From: Vagococcus hydrophili
Lineage (GTDB): Bacteria > Bacillota > Bacilli > Lactobacillales > Vagococcaceae
DNA length: 64,000 bases
Assembly (NCBI RefSeq): GCF_011304195.1
Contig: NZ_CP049887.1
Coordinates: 2,666,001 to 2,730,000, forward strand
Direction of reading: 5' to 3'
The notes beneath the pieces were generated by a model, which saw only the letters and a program-made list of their open reading frames with translations, had not been told where the DNA came from and did not search any database. This document shows positions 1-8,360 of this stretch, piece after piece; the first letter of the stretch is position 1; each line of letters opens with the position of its first letter. The position numbers and the translations under genes were made by a program.

Positions 1-344
1 ATCGTCATACCTGTAACCAAATTTTTATTACTCGTTTCTTTTTTCATCATTAGGTAGATTGGTAACAGCATAATAACTGATGCTAAAAAGCCGGTTATAT
101 TTCCAATCAAACTCAAAATGTCTCCACCACGCAATACAAAATTAAGCGTTGAGCGAATGAAAGCTATCACAATTCCTCCTATCGGTCCTAATACAAACGT
201 TCCAATCAAAATTGGAACATCGCTGAAATCTAGTTTTAACCAGTTAAATCCTGGTAAAACAGGTATTTCTACCAATAATAATAAATACGAAAATGAAGCT
301 AATAACGCTGCGACCACCATTTTTTCTGTCTTGCTTTTTCTCAT
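1..344 (-). CDS. ribU: Riboflavin ECF transporter S component RibU (C-terminus cut by window edge)
   Basis: About 114 N-terminal residues are present and the rest lies beyond position 1. The fragment begins MRKSKTEKMVVAALLASFSY and continues with a hydrophobic, membrane-spanning pattern (LLLVEIPVLPGFNWLKLDFSDVP) typical of S components of energy-coupling factor vitamin transporters. The ATG at 342-344 follows AGGAGG at ideal spacing. An FMN riboswitch lies directly upstream, which fits a riboflavin uptake gene. In this family RibU binds riboflavin in the membrane and docks onto a shared EcfAA'T module encoded elsewhere. Assignment rests on the fragment plus the riboswitch. Confidence 0.85.
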   Translation of the reverse strand, partial: MRKSKTEKMVVAALLASFSYLLLLVEIPVLPGFNWLKLDFSDVPILIGTFVLGPIGGIVIAFIRSTLNFVLRGGDILSLIGNITGFLASVIMLLPIYLMMKKETSNKNLVTGMT

Positions 345-484
345 GAGAGAATCCTCCTAATCAGGACCATCTTCAGACATTTCCAAGAATTTTTCAAATA
401 AAAAACTGTCCTCTCGTCTTACCTCCCTAAAGAGTATGACAAAAAAACAGTGCATTATCTGATAATATTCTCAAATAAGCCCTA

Positions 485-609
485 TCTTCTTTACTCCAGA
501 CTCTAACTGTCGGTACTGGAATTACACCAGTTCGGCAAAAATGAAATAAATCATTTAAGCTCGTGGACTATAACCACCGGTCGGGAATTACACCCTGCCC
601 GTGAAGACG
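485..609 (-). promoter_or_regulatory. FMN riboswitch (RFN element) upstream of ribU
   Basis: Read on the minus strand, the segment carries the conserved RFN pieces in order: GGGCAGGGTGTAATTCCCGA, CCGGTGGTTATAGTCCACGA, then CTGGTGTAATTCCAG and the closing GAAGAT that pairs with the 5' GTCTTC. These helices form the FMN-binding aptamer. Between the aptamer and the gene (roughly 395-480) are T-rich stretches after GC-containing stems that could serve as terminator and antiterminator. Binding of FMN would be expected to reduce ribU expression. Confidence 0.93.
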
Positions 610-635
610 ACCTTTTTTATTTTTTTTACAACCTA

Positions 636-663
636 ATTATAACTAATTCATTAAAAAATTCAA
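636..663 (-). promoter_or_regulatory. Promoter of the ribU riboswitch transcript
   Basis: On the minus strand TTGAAT (-35) is followed after 16 nt by a perfect TATAAT (-10). The start would fall about 20 nt before the FMN aptamer. It sits immediately downstream of the rluB stop codon. Confidence 0.6.
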
Positions 664-669
664 CTATTT

Positions 670-1389
670 TTAACCTTTAGCTTCTACTAAAATTTGGCTA
701 ACTTCTTTTTTGCTTAGCTCTCTGTATTGACCTGGTCTTAATCCTGTTAACTCTAAGCTACCCATTTTTTCACGCTTTAACTTAATAACTGGGAACTTAA
801 TCATTTCAAACATTTTTTTAACTTGGTGATTACGCCCTTCATGAATAACTAATTCAATAACGCTAGTTTTCTTCACATGATCATTTGAGATTACTTTATA
901 TCTTGCTGGGGCTGTTTTACGTCCATCAATTTTCAACCCTTTTGTTAAAGGTCTAAGCTCTTCTGGTGTAGGGCATCCTTTAATTTTAGCAACATACGTC
1001 TTAGGTACTTCGTGACTTGGGTGGGTTAAAATATTAGCAAATTCACCATCATTGGTTAATAAAAGCAAACCTGATGTGTCATAATCCAAACGTCCTACAG
1101 GGAAAATCCTTTCACTAACACTTGGGAAATAATCAGTTACCACTGTTCTGTCTTTGTCATCTTTTACTGCTGATATAACACCTCTTGGTTTATAAAATAA
1201 GTAGTAAACATGTTGTTCTTGATACACTGGTACGCCATCTACTTCGATTTGATCATTACTTCCAACTTTAACGCCTAATTCAGTCACTCTTTTTCCATTA
1301 ACTGAAACACGACCTTCTTGAATCATTTGCTCTGATTTTCTTCGTGAAGCTACTCCACAATGTGCTAGTACTTTTTGTAATCTTTCCAT
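670..1389 (-). CDS. rluB: 23S rRNA pseudouridine synthase RluB-type
   Basis: The 239-residue protein has an N-terminal S4 RNA-binding domain (about residues 2-60, MERLQKVLAHCGVASRRKSE) and a pseudouridine synthase domain. The family motif GRLDYDTSGLLLLTNDGEF (about residue 100) contains the catalytic Asp. Family members convert a uridine in helix 80/93 of 23S rRNA to pseudouridine. The start codon overlaps the scpB stop (TAATG), so it is translationally coupled as the last gene of the xerD-scpA-scpB-rluB run, an order common in Firmicutes. RsuA/RluF relatives are the alternative, but context and motif favour RluB. Confidence 0.92.
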   Translation of the reverse strand: MERLQKVLAHCGVASRRKSEQMIQEGRVSVNGKRVTELGVKVGSNDQIEVDGVPVYQEQHVYYLFYKPRGVISAVKDDKDRTVVTDYFPSVSERIFPVGRLDYDTSGLLLLTNDGEFANILTHPSHEVPKTYVAKIKGCPTPEELRPLTKGLKIDGRKTAPARYKVISNDHVKKTSVIELVIHEGRNHQVKKMFEMIKFPVIKLKREKMGSLELTGLRPGQYRELSKKEVSQILVEAKG

Positions 1390-1988
1390 TAATTCCCACC
1401 CTGTTCTTCTATTTTTTCAAATTGTTCTTTAAATCGATCAAAAAACAAATCGTTTGGTATTTCTTTTTCTGCATTTACTTCTAATTGATCCACTGTCGGT
1501 AATTCTTCGATTGATTTCAAACCAAAGTAATCAAAAAAGTAGGCTGTTGTGCCATAAAGAATTGCTCGGCCAGGACCTTCAACTCGTCCTTTTTCCTCAA
1601 TTAACTGGCGTGCCACTAATTTTTGGACAGAACCTGAGGATTGAACCCCTCTTAATTCTTCGATTTCAGCTCGTGTTATTGGTTGTTTATAAGCAACTAT
1701 AGATAAACACTCTAACGCTGCTTGCGATAAATTTTGATTGATAGACGACTGTGCAAAAAGCTTCAGTAGTGCTGCATATTCTTTCTTAGTACTTAAAATA
1801 AAATGCTCTCCTACTTCTAATATGGTGATTGCTCGTTGTTCGTCTTTATTATAATTTTCTTTTAAGTCCACTATTAACTGATATGTCGGCGCTGTTTTCT
1901 TATTTAAAATATTGGCTATTTCATTCAAAGTCAACCCTTCGTTTCCAGCGACAAACAGAAGCGCTTCGATTTTACTAAAGACTTCCAT
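1389..1988 (-). CDS. scpB: Segregation and condensation protein ScpB
   Basis: This 199-residue protein is the winged-helix subunit of the SMC-ScpA-ScpB condensin that organises and segregates the nucleoid. The conserved segments KIEALLFVAGNEGLT (first helix) and ALECLSIVAYKQPITRAEIEEIRG-like (here ALECLSIVAYKQPITRAEIE) are clear, followed by GRAILYGTT. The ATG at 1986-1988, preceded by GAAGAGG, is chosen; a longer reading upstream would add 23 residues that match nothing in the family. The gene overlaps scpA by 14 nt. Confidence 0.95.
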   Translation of the reverse strand: MEVFSKIEALLFVAGNEGLTLNEIANILNKKTAPTYQLIVDLKENYNKDEQRAITILEVGEHFILSTKKEYAALLKLFAQSSINQNLSQAALECLSIVAYKQPITRAEIEELRGVQSSGSVQKLVARQLIEEKGRVEGPGRAILYGTTAYFFDYFGLKSIEELPTVDQLEVNAEKEIPNDLFFDRFKEQFEKIEEQGGN

Positions 1989-2751
1989 GACTAACCTCTT
2001 CCATTTCATTTTTTCTAAACAAAATAATTGGTTCTTCTTTACAGGCTTGTTTAGCAATTACTTCTCCTGATTTTACTAATTCTAAGAGCGCTAAAAAAGT
2101 TGTCACAATCTCATTTCGAGTAAACAGGTTGAATAATGATTCAAAACGGACCCCGTCATGACTATTTTGTCTAAATAACTTACCAATAATTTCATTGATT
2201 TTATCTTCTATTGTATACTCTTCCGTTAAAATACTCGCAGTATCTGGTCCCAACTCTTTTTGTCGATTAATAATATCATTAAAGGCTAAGAACAAATCAA
2301 TCGTTGTTATTTCGTTTGGCTCCAGCGGAATTGTTTCTTGACGATAATCTTCTAAATTAGTGGCTTCTTTTGTATAATATTTTCCTCGCTCTACTTCTTT
2401 ATCTTTAAGAAGTGTCGCTGCATATTTAAATTTACGGTACTCTAATAATTGAGCTACTAATTGGTCTCTTGGATCAATTCCATCCTCGTACTCACCCATC
2501 TCAGATAAATCAACTTCCACTTTAGGGAGCAAGGTCTTACTCTTAATCGACATTAAGGTAGCTGCCATGACAATATATTCACCGGCAAGCTCTAAATCTA
2601 ATTCCTGCATCGACCTGATATAAATCATGTATTGCTCTGTTATTTCAGAGATAGGGATATCATAGATATCAATCTCCAATGTTTTAATTAAATGAAGTAA
2701 TAAATCCAATGGACCTTCAAATATTTCTAATTTTACGTTTAATTCTTTCAT
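1975..2751 (-). CDS. scpA: Segregation and condensation protein ScpA (kleisin)
   Basis: At 258 residues this is the kleisin subunit that bridges SMC heads and binds a ScpB dimer. The hallmark N-terminus EIFEGPLDLLLHLIKTLEIDIYDIPI is present, followed by EYIVMAATLMSIKSKTLLP and a C-terminal winged helix (VTTFLALLELVKSGEV). It lies between xerD and scpB in the usual chromosome-maintenance cluster, with a ribosome site AAGAAGGATTGGGA before ATG. Confidence 0.95.
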   Translation of the reverse strand: MKELNVKLEIFEGPLDLLLHLIKTLEIDIYDIPISEITEQYMIYIRSMQELDLELAGEYIVMAATLMSIKSKTLLPKVEVDLSEMGEYEDGIDPRDQLVAQLLEYRKFKYAATLLKDKEVERGKYYTKEATNLEDYRQETIPLEPNEITTIDLFLAFNDIINRQKELGPDTASILTEEYTIEDKINEIIGKLFRQNSHDGVRFESLFNLFTRNEIVTTFLALLELVKSGEVIAKQACKEEPIILFRKNEMEEVSHGSL

Positions 2752-2775
2752 TTCCCAATCCTTCTTACGTTCATC

Positions 2776-3672
2776 CTATGCTCTTGGAAAGTGCATTTTG
2801 TAAACGTCAGCCATTCTTTTTTTACTAATATGCGTATATATTTGCGTCGTTGAAATATCGGCATGACCCAATAACTCTTGGACAACTCTTAAATCTGCCC
2901 CATTCTCTAATAGATGAGTAGCAAAGCTGTGTCTCAATGTATGAGGGGTTACTTCTTTTTCAATGCCTGCTTGTGTCACATAAACCTTTAAATTCTTCCA
3001 AATACCTTGTCTTGAAAAACCTTCACCCTTATAATTCAAAAAGAGGACAGTTGGTTTTTCCTTTGTATTTTTAGCTAGTAATTCTGGTCTTGATTTTTCT
3101 AAATAAATTTCAATCCATTTAATCGCAACGTCCCCTAAAGGTATAATGCGTTCTTTATCACCTTTACCAATGGTTTGAAGTAACCCCAATGATAGATGCA
3201 AATCATCTAATTTAAGAGAAATTAATTCCGTTACCCTAAGCCCTGTGGCGTACATTACTTCTAAAATCGCACGGTCGCGAATACCAAGACAAGTTGTTGT
3301 GTCTGGTGCTTCGATTATTTTTTCTACTTCTTTAATCGAGAGCGTCTTAGGTAATTTTTGCGCTTTTTTAGGTGTATCAATATGCTGCATCGGGTCATTA
3401 TCGGTAAATCGTTCTTGTCTTAAAAACTGATGGTATTTTCTCAAAGTAGAAACCATTCGTATAATCGTAGCTGATGATTTTCCTGTATTTTTAAGCTGTT
3501 CTAAAAAATCAAGGACAGTATATCTATCAATAGCATCTAGAGAATCGATTTGTCTCTCATTTATAAAAAAAGCGTATTGATTCAAATCTCTTTGATAGCT
3601 CTGGATGGTATTTTCAGATAGACCTCTTTCAATTTTTAAATAATGCAGATACTCTTGTATTTCGTCTTTCAT
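2776..3672 (-). CDS. xerD: Site-specific tyrosine recombinase XerD
   Basis: The 298-residue enzyme has an N-terminal SAM-like core-binding domain (residues 1-90, LHYLKIERGLSENTIQSYQRDL) and a C-terminal catalytic domain. Catalytic residues are visible: Arg in ATGLRVTELISL, His-x-x-Arg in TPHTLRHSFATHLLENGADL, His in ELLGHADISTT, and Tyr in QIYTHISKKRM. XerD with a partner recombinase resolves chromosome dimers at dif near the terminus. The length and the scpA neighbour distinguish it from integrases of mobile elements. Confidence 0.93.
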   Translation of the reverse strand: MKDEIQEYLHYLKIERGLSENTIQSYQRDLNQYAFFINERQIDSLDAIDRYTVLDFLEQLKNTGKSSATIIRMVSTLRKYHQFLRQERFTDNDPMQHIDTPKKAQKLPKTLSIKEVEKIIEAPDTTTCLGIRDRAILEVMYATGLRVTELISLKLDDLHLSLGLLQTIGKGDKERIIPLGDVAIKWIEIYLEKSRPELLAKNTKEKPTVLFLNYKGEGFSRQGIWKNLKVYVTQAGIEKEVTPHTLRHSFATHLLENGADLRVVQELLGHADISTTQIYTHISKKRMADVYKMHFPRA

Positions 3673-3829
3673 CTGTACACCCCACTTACCGTTTCCTATT
3701 TTAGCAGTTTTTACTACTTAATACTATTATTATGTAAACTATTTTTATTTTTATTCAAATAGGAATAGACTTTTTTTTCTCTAGAATATACAATGGACAT
3801 ATTGCTAAAAAGAAGGGATGTGATAGTCG

Positions 3830-4579
3830 TTGTTACCTAGTCAATCTGACTATAAAAATCTTCACTTGTTTAATATAATAAATGTAAATAATGATAGTTA
3901 TTACCAAAAATTAACCACTTATTATGAAGAAAAGAAAAGCTTTTTCAAAATCTCTATTATTTTAGATATACCCATTGTTTTTGTCCTAGCTTTGTTCAGC
4001 ACTATTCACTTTAAATCTTCTTGGTGGCTATTTTTTATCTACTTTTTTATCATATTTGTTATAAGTTTTTTTATTATTTGCTTACCAGTTTACTCATCAT
4101 TGGTCAAAACAACGAACGAAAAAGAAAAAATACTTTTTCAAGAAGTTGATGAACACTTAACTGAATTAGCCAATCAAAATTATTTTTCTAAAGAAGCCAA
4201 AGCAAAGAGATTATTAAATCAAGAATTTGAATTAATCAAAATTCAGCCTTTATCTTCTTCAAGAATCAATTTAATTTTAAATAATCAAAAACTGGCTTCA
4301 CAAGCAGTTGATTTTTACGATAAGAAAAAAAATGAAATACACTCTTCAACGACAATTTTCTTTGAACAACAACCTTTAAAACCTGTAGCACTTGCTACGA
4401 TTAATTTTTTAGGTCCAGATAAGAGCTTTTCAATTCAAGCTCAAATCCCTATTGAATACGAATTAGTTAACGGTCTTGTCAGTGAGCAAATTGTTTATTT
4501 TGACAAAACTGATTACATCGTTAATCCAAATATTTATATTGATCGACAACATTTTAATGATATATATAAAATGAATTAA
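3830..4579 (+). CDS. Two-helix membrane protein of unknown function
   Basis: I do not recognise the family. The 249-residue product has two adjacent hydrophobic helices (about residues 39-60 and 65-88: IILDIPIVFVLALF and WWLFFIYFFIIFVISFFIIC) and a long soluble C-terminal part of about 160 residues rich in Asn, Gln and Lys. Initiation must be at TTG 3830: there is no in-frame ATG or GTG before the membrane helices, stops lie just upstream, and AGAAGGG precedes it. It is 12 nt upstream of tag on the same strand, so they are probably cotranscribed. Confidence 0.7.
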   Translation: MLPSQSDYKNLHLFNIINVNNDSYYQKLTTYYEEKKSFFKISIILDIPIVFVLALFSTIHFKSSWWLFFIYFFIIFVISFFIICLPVYSSLVKTTNEKEKILFQEVDEHLTELANQNYFSKEAKAKRLLNQEFELIKIQPLSSSRINLILNNQKLASQAVDFYDKKKNEIHSSTTIFFEQQPLKPVALATINFLGPDKSFSIQAQIPIEYELVNGLVSEQIVYFDKTDYIVNPNIYIDRQHFNDIYKMN

Positions 4580-4591
4580 TCGAGGTGACTT

Positions 4592-5179
4592 ATGGATAAT
4601 TTGAAATGTTCCTGGGCAACGCGAAGTGAATTAGAACTAATTTATCATGATGAGCAGTGGGGATTTCCTCTTCTTGATGATGACTTACTTTTTGAAATGT
4701 TAATTCTTGAAACGATGCAAGCAGGACTTAGTTGGACAACCATTTTAAATAAACGAGCTGGTATGAAACTAGCTTTTGATAATTTTGATCCTAAAATCAT
4801 TCAAAACTATGATGATCAAAAAATCGAAGCCTTACTTTCTAATGAAATGATTATTCGAAATAAATTAAAAGTTAAAGCGACTGTTTCCAATGCTACTGCT
4901 TTTTTAAAAATTGTTGAAGAATATGGTAGTTTTAATCAGTTCATTTGGGCATATGTTAACTTTACACCAATTCAAACGACTGCCAAAACAATGAGTGATG
5001 TCCCAAACTTTACACCACTTGCTGAAAAAATATCAAAAGACTTAAAAAAAAAAGGCTTTAAATTTATTGGACCAACTACAGTCTATGCGTTCATGCAAAG
5101 TATTGGCATGGTGAATGACCACGTTATCACCTGTCCTATTCATGAAAAAGCAAAAAAAGCAGCAACTCACTTAAACTGA
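4592..5179 (+). CDS. tag: DNA-3-methyladenine glycosylase I
   Basis: This 195-residue base-excision repair enzyme removes 3-methyladenine from alkylated DNA. Family signatures are CSWATRSELELIYHDEQWG at the N-terminus, ILETMQAGLSWTTILNKR (helix-hairpin-helix entry with the substrate-pocket residues) and the C-terminal CPIH, which with the N-terminal Cys and His forms the zinc snap of Tag proteins. A GAGGTG ribosome site precedes the ATG. It is probably in a short operon with the membrane protein before it. Confidence 0.94.
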   Translation: MDNLKCSWATRSELELIYHDEQWGFPLLDDDLLFEMLILETMQAGLSWTTILNKRAGMKLAFDNFDPKIIQNYDDQKIEALLSNEMIIRNKLKVKATVSNATAFLKIVEEYGSFNQFIWAYVNFTPIQTTAKTMSDVPNFTPLAEKISKDLKKKGFKFIGPTTVYAFMQSIGMVNDHVITCPIHEKAKKAATHLN

Positions 5180-5192
5180 GTTGTTGCTTTTT
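5154..5192. terminator. Bidirectional terminator between tag and fur
   Basis: A near-perfect inverted repeat, AGCAACTCA ... TGAGTTGTTGCT, is flanked by A-runs on the left and T-runs on the right, so it can end transcription from both converging genes. It overlaps the last codons of tag and reaches the fur stop codon. Confidence 0.85.
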
Positions 5193-5649
5193 ATTTTTTA
5201 TCTAGACAGCGATGACAAACACCATGGAACGTTAATCGGTGATCTGTTACTTTGAATTTAAAGCGATCTTCGACAACTTGTTCTACTTCAATAAGCAAAT
5301 CATCTTCTACTTCTTCGATATCTCCGCATTCCAAACATAATAAATGATGATGAAAATGCTTTGCACCTTCTTTTCTCATATCATATCGGGCAAGCCCATC
5401 TGTAAAGCTGATCTTATCTAATATTTTTAATTCTGTCAGCATTTCTAATGTTCTATAGACTGTGGCAAGACCAATATCTGGTGCTTTTAACTTAGCTAAC
5501 ATATAAATTTCTTCTGCTGATAGATGGTCTTTCTCATTTTCTAATAAAACTAGCACAGTTGTTTCTCTTTGCGGTGTCAACTTGTAACTCGCTTCGTGTA
5601 GTTTTTTCTTAATTCTAATTAATGACTCCATAGTATTTTCCATGGGCAC
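5191..5649 (-). CDS. fur: Ferric uptake regulator Fur
   Basis: The protein (about 152 residues) closely resembles Bacillus Fur: the winged-helix DNA-binding domain (YKLTPQRETTVLVLLENEKDH, recognition helix IGLATVYRTLEML), the metal-site motif HFHHHLLCLECGDIEE, and a C-terminal CHRC that completes the structural zinc site with CLEC. It does not carry PerR's sensing pattern as closely. The start is uncertain: the longest reading begins at 5673, inside an operator, which is unlikely. GTG at 5649 lies 6 nt after AAGGAAG; ATG codons at 5643 and 5631 are alternatives. It presumably represses iron-uptake genes when Fe(II) is plentiful. Confidence 0.9.
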   Translation of the reverse strand: MPMENTMESLIRIKKKLHEASYKLTPQRETTVLVLLENEKDHLSAEEIYMLAKLKAPDIGLATVYRTLEMLTELKILDKISFTDGLARYDMRKEGAKHFHHHLLCLECGDIEEVEDDLLIEVEQVVEDRFKFKVTDHRLTFHGVCHRCLDKK

Positions 5650-5663
5650 CTGGCACTTCCTTT

Positions 5664-5678
5664 TTATAATCATTATAA
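5664..5678. promoter_or_regulatory. Per-box-type operator before fur
   Basis: TTATAATCATTATAA is a perfect 7-1-7 inverted repeat and an exact match to the Bacillus PerR consensus TTATAATNATTATAA. The Fur consensus differs from it by one base per half-site. It lies 15 nt upstream of the probable fur start. In B. subtilis, fur is a PerR target, so peroxide control of fur is a reasonable inference. Confidence 0.7.
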
Positions 5679-5738
5679 TTTATTCTTAATTTTATAAAAC
5701 CACTTTGTATAAATTATAATTTATATAAAACATAAAAG

Positions 5739-5754
5739 CAATGATTCTCAATTA
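5739..5754. promoter_or_regulatory. Possible Fur-box half-match upstream of fur
   Basis: On the minus strand TTGAGAATCATTG resembles the core TGATAATCATT of classical Fur boxes with one mismatch. Between it and the Per-box lies a perfect palindrome TATAAATTATAATTTATA (5708-5725), which probably includes the promoter -10 region. Autoregulation is possible but not certain. Confidence 0.35.
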
Positions 5755-5759
5755 GATTT

Positions 5760-6620
5760 TTATTTTTTAACTAAAATTGTCCATCCGTCTTCTTGAGTAA
5801 TCATTCTAGCTTTCATTAACGATCCTAATGCTCGCTTAAATTGACCCTTACTAATCGCAAAAGTTGTTTGAATTTCTTCAGGCGTTGATTTATCTGAGAA
5901 ATTAATTTTGCCTTCTTCTGATCTTTCTAAGAAAGTTAAAATCATTTGAGCATCTGAAGAGATAACTTCATGTGATCTTGGCTTTAACGACACATTAATC
6001 ACACCATCAGGCCTAACACCAATCACACGTCCTGTAACACGTTCGCCCAATCTAGGCTCTTCAAAACGCTCAGAGGGATGTATAAAGCCGATGTGTTTCT
6101 CATCCGTAATAAAGAATGTTCCCACTAATTTAAGACGGTAAACAATCCCTGTGACATTTTTATTGTGCATTTCTTCCGCTGTTCCCGCATGAGACATTGC
6201 TAAAAATTCAACATCATCAGCAATAGTTGCCCATAAGCGATCTTTTTCGTCTACTTTTAATGAAACTAATAGTTGATCTCCTTTTTTAGGCCATAAATTT
6301 CTCATTTCTGGTAGTTCATCTAAAGAAACAACAATTTCTTTGTCTTTTAAGCCTATATCAACAAACACACCTAAGTCTTTTCTTGAAGCAATAACTTCGG
6401 CAAATTCTTGATGGTCTTTTCTAACTGAAGGAAGTGTTGTTGTAAATACATTTTGTTGTTTTTGATTTTGATAAGCAAATCCTTCTACCATGTCACCAAT
6501 TTCTCTTTGGCCTTCTTCTTTAGCGAGTAAAAAAGTAATCCCATTTTTTTGGACAAAATAACTATGATCGTTTTCATCAAAAATCATCCCTAGCCAGACA
6601 CTACCTATTAATTCATTCAT
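5760..6620 (-). CDS. cvfB: CvfB-type S1 RNA-binding protein
   Basis: The 286-residue protein has the CvfB/YitL layout: tandem S1-like OB-fold domains (about residues 5-65, 75-135 with GVFVDIGLKDKEIVVSLDELP, and 140-215 with GFIHPSERFEEPRLGERVTGRV) followed by a winged-helix domain (about 225-285, ISKGQFKRALGSLMKARMI). In staphylococci CvfB binds RNA and affects virulence gene expression; no enzymatic activity is known. AAAGGATGAGGGA precedes the ATG. Confidence 0.87.
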   Translation of the reverse strand: MNELIGSVWLGMIFDENDHSYFVQKNGITFLLAKEEGQREIGDMVEGFAYQNQKQQNVFTTTLPSVRKDHQEFAEVIASRKDLGVFVDIGLKDKEIVVSLDELPEMRNLWPKKGDQLLVSLKVDEKDRLWATIADDVEFLAMSHAGTAEEMHNKNVTGIVYRLKLVGTFFITDEKHIGFIHPSERFEEPRLGERVTGRVIGVRPDGVINVSLKPRSHEVISSDAQMILTFLERSEEGKINFSDKSTPEEIQTTFAISKGQFKRALGSLMKARMITQEDGWTILVKK

Positions 6621-6682
6621 TATTCCCTCATCCTTTCAAAGTCAATTTAGTATACCATAATCCTCACTATCAAAATATAATT

Positions 6683-7234
6683 TTAATAGCTTTCAATCGA
6701 TAAATTCGGTGTAATATGATGATAAATTTGACTGATTTCTTTAATTAAACTTTCTTCACTCAGAACACTAGCCTCAAATGTAAATAATGCGAATTCAACG
6801 TCACTTAATTTCATGTTAGTTTTTCTTCTAACAAATCCATTTTTTTCATAAAATGCAATTCTTCTTTGTCTAATAATCAGCTCTTTTTGACTGTCTGCAA
6901 AGTCTGGATCTTCGGATTCTATTAATAATTCAGAAATCATGTCATTATTCTTAATCCACGCAAGCATTTTACTGCCATAACCAGAACCTCGTAAATGGCT
7001 AGTTACAGCAAAATAATCCAAAATCTTAATCTCCTCAGAGTACCAAGAAAAACATGCGTAGGCTTTAATTTCAGACGCTTCTTCCATAATAAAACAAGCA
7101 TACTTCTCTTGATCGTAGGCAGTTAGAATCGTCTCGAGGGTTTTTAATTCATTTTCAGGAAAATCATGAATCATAAACTGATTGTAGATATCAGCAAAGT
7201 CTTCTTTTTTAATTTGTTTAAATAGTATTGTCAT
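6683..7234 (-). CDS. GNAT family N-acetyltransferase
   Basis: The 183-residue protein has the GNAT core: LDYFAVTSHLRGSGYGSKMLAWI carries the acetyl-CoA pyrophosphate-binding pattern (R-G-x-G-x-G), followed by RIAFYEKNGFVRRKT. The ATG at 7234 lies 5 nt after AGGAGG and is preferred over a GTG at 7258 that would overlap azlD. It is the third gene after azlC-azlD on the same transcript. The substrate cannot be told from sequence. Confidence 0.85.
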   Translation of the reverse strand: MTILFKQIKKEDFADIYNQFMIHDFPENELKTLETILTAYDQEKYACFIMEEASEIKAYACFSWYSEEIKILDYFAVTSHLRGSGYGSKMLAWIKNNDMISELLIESEDPDFADSQKELIIRQRRIAFYEKNGFVRRKTNMKLSDVEFALFTFEASVLSEESLIKEISQIYHHITPNLSIESY

Positions 7235-7254
7235 CTGTTCCTCCTGTTTTTCAA

Positions 7255-7584
7255 TCACATTAAATATCTAATAAGTCCCATAGTAACAATCCCAGTCACA
7301 ACTGTCCAGATTAAACTTTTAGTCCAAAATCCGATGATGATGGTTGGAATACTTGCTAATAAATTTTCTGTGTTGATCCCCGTCATTTCGCTATTTTTTG
7401 ACACAAATAAGGTTTGAGCAAACAGTGCCGTCAAAATACACATTGGAATATAGGACATAAATTTTTTAGTTCGTGTTGAAAATACCATTTTTTTACTAAA
7501 AATAAAGGGAATCACTCTCGGAAGCCACGTTACAATGCCGCATCCTATGATTGTTAGGATGATGAGCCAATTATCGTTTATCAT
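7255..7584 (-). CDS. azlD: Branched-chain amino acid exporter small subunit AzlD
   Basis: A 109-residue membrane protein with three to four hydrophobic helices (WLIILTIIGCGIVTWLPRVIPFIF, IPMCILTALFAQTLF, LIWTVVTGIVTMGLIRYLM). The TWLPRVIPF segment is typical of AzlD. It overlaps azlC by 14 nt. AzlC and AzlD together form a branched-chain amino acid efflux system. Confidence 0.9.
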   Translation of the reverse strand: MINDNWLIILTIIGCGIVTWLPRVIPFIFSKKMVFSTRTKKFMSYIPMCILTALFAQTLFVSKNSEMTGINTENLLASIPTIIIGFWTKSLIWTVVTGIVTMGLIRYLM

Positions 7585-8284
7585 CTGTCATAACCCCCAC
7601 TCCACACCCTATTATTGTTGCAATTAAAACACTCATTTCCATTGAAATAATATGAGACAGTAAGTATAAACTAAGCACGATGACACCTAAAATAAGCAGC
7701 GTTTGTCCTGTTTTATTTTTTAATGGATAGTCTATTTGTAAAATAATTAAACCAATGAACATCGCTACTAAAGCATAATCTAAGCCAATTAAATTAGGAT
7801 CAGGAATCAAGTTACCTAGAACAGCTCCTAACAACGTTGAAAGAATCCACGTTAGATAAGCGGTTATATTTAACCCATTTGACCATTGAAAAGAGACTTT
7901 CTTTTTATTTGAAACAGCCGTCATTAAAACACCGTAGGACTCATCTGTAAGTAGGGTGCCTATTCCCATTGATTTTGGAATCGATAAGTCATTAAAATAG
8001 TCTGACACAGAAAAGCTCATTAAAAAATGTCTGAGATTGACTAAGAATGTCGTAAAAATAATAGCAGAAATCGGCGTACCTGTAACAAGCATTCCTGTAA
8101 TAATAAATTGAGAACTACCTCCATAAACAATGACGGACATTAAAACAACCATCCAAATAGATAATCCAGAACTCTTCCCTACTACTCCCGCTGCAATACC
8201 AATCCCTAAGTAACCTAAAATAGTTGGTACACAAGCAATAACACCTTCTTTAAAGGTTTCATACCCTTTTGAATAATCAGTCAT
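7571..8284 (-). CDS. azlC: Branched-chain amino acid exporter large subunit AzlC
   Basis: The 237-residue protein has six to seven predicted membrane helices and the AzlC core IGIAAGVVGKSSGLSIWMVVLMSVIVYGGSSQFI followed by NLRHFLMS. The ATG at 8284 is 7 nt after GGGAGGG; an ATG six bases earlier is too close to that site. In B. subtilis the homologue confers azaleucine resistance by exporting branched-chain amino acids. No Lrp-type regulator is adjacent. Confidence 0.9.
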   Translation of the reverse strand: MTDYSKGYETFKEGVIACVPTILGYLGIGIAAGVVGKSSGLSIWMVVLMSVIVYGGSSQFIITGMLVTGTPISAIIFTTFLVNLRHFLMSFSVSDYFNDLSIPKSMGIGTLLTDESYGVLMTAVSNKKKVSFQWSNGLNITAYLTWILSTLLGAVLGNLIPDPNLIGLDYALVAMFIGLIILQIDYPLKNKTGQTLLILGVIVLSLYLLSHIISMEMSVLIATIIGCGVGVMTDDKR

Positions 8285-8313
8285 ACTCATTCCCTCCCTT
8301 TTTGATTATAATA

Positions 8314-8351
8314 AAACACGAGCAATCTCATTTTTGAAATTGTTCGTGTTT
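8314..8351 (-). terminator. Terminator after the NorA-like gene
   Basis: The stem AAACACGAACAAT ... ATTGCTCGTGTTT, with one mismatch, is followed on the minus strand by a T-rich tract. It separates the efflux gene from azlC. Confidence 0.75.
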
Positions 8352-8360
8352 GTCATTCAT

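Noticed and set aside
2776-3672. Integrase of a mobile element
   Set aside because: Length, motifs and the scpA/scpB/rluB neighbourhood all fit the housekeeping XerD, and no attachment sites or phage genes are present.
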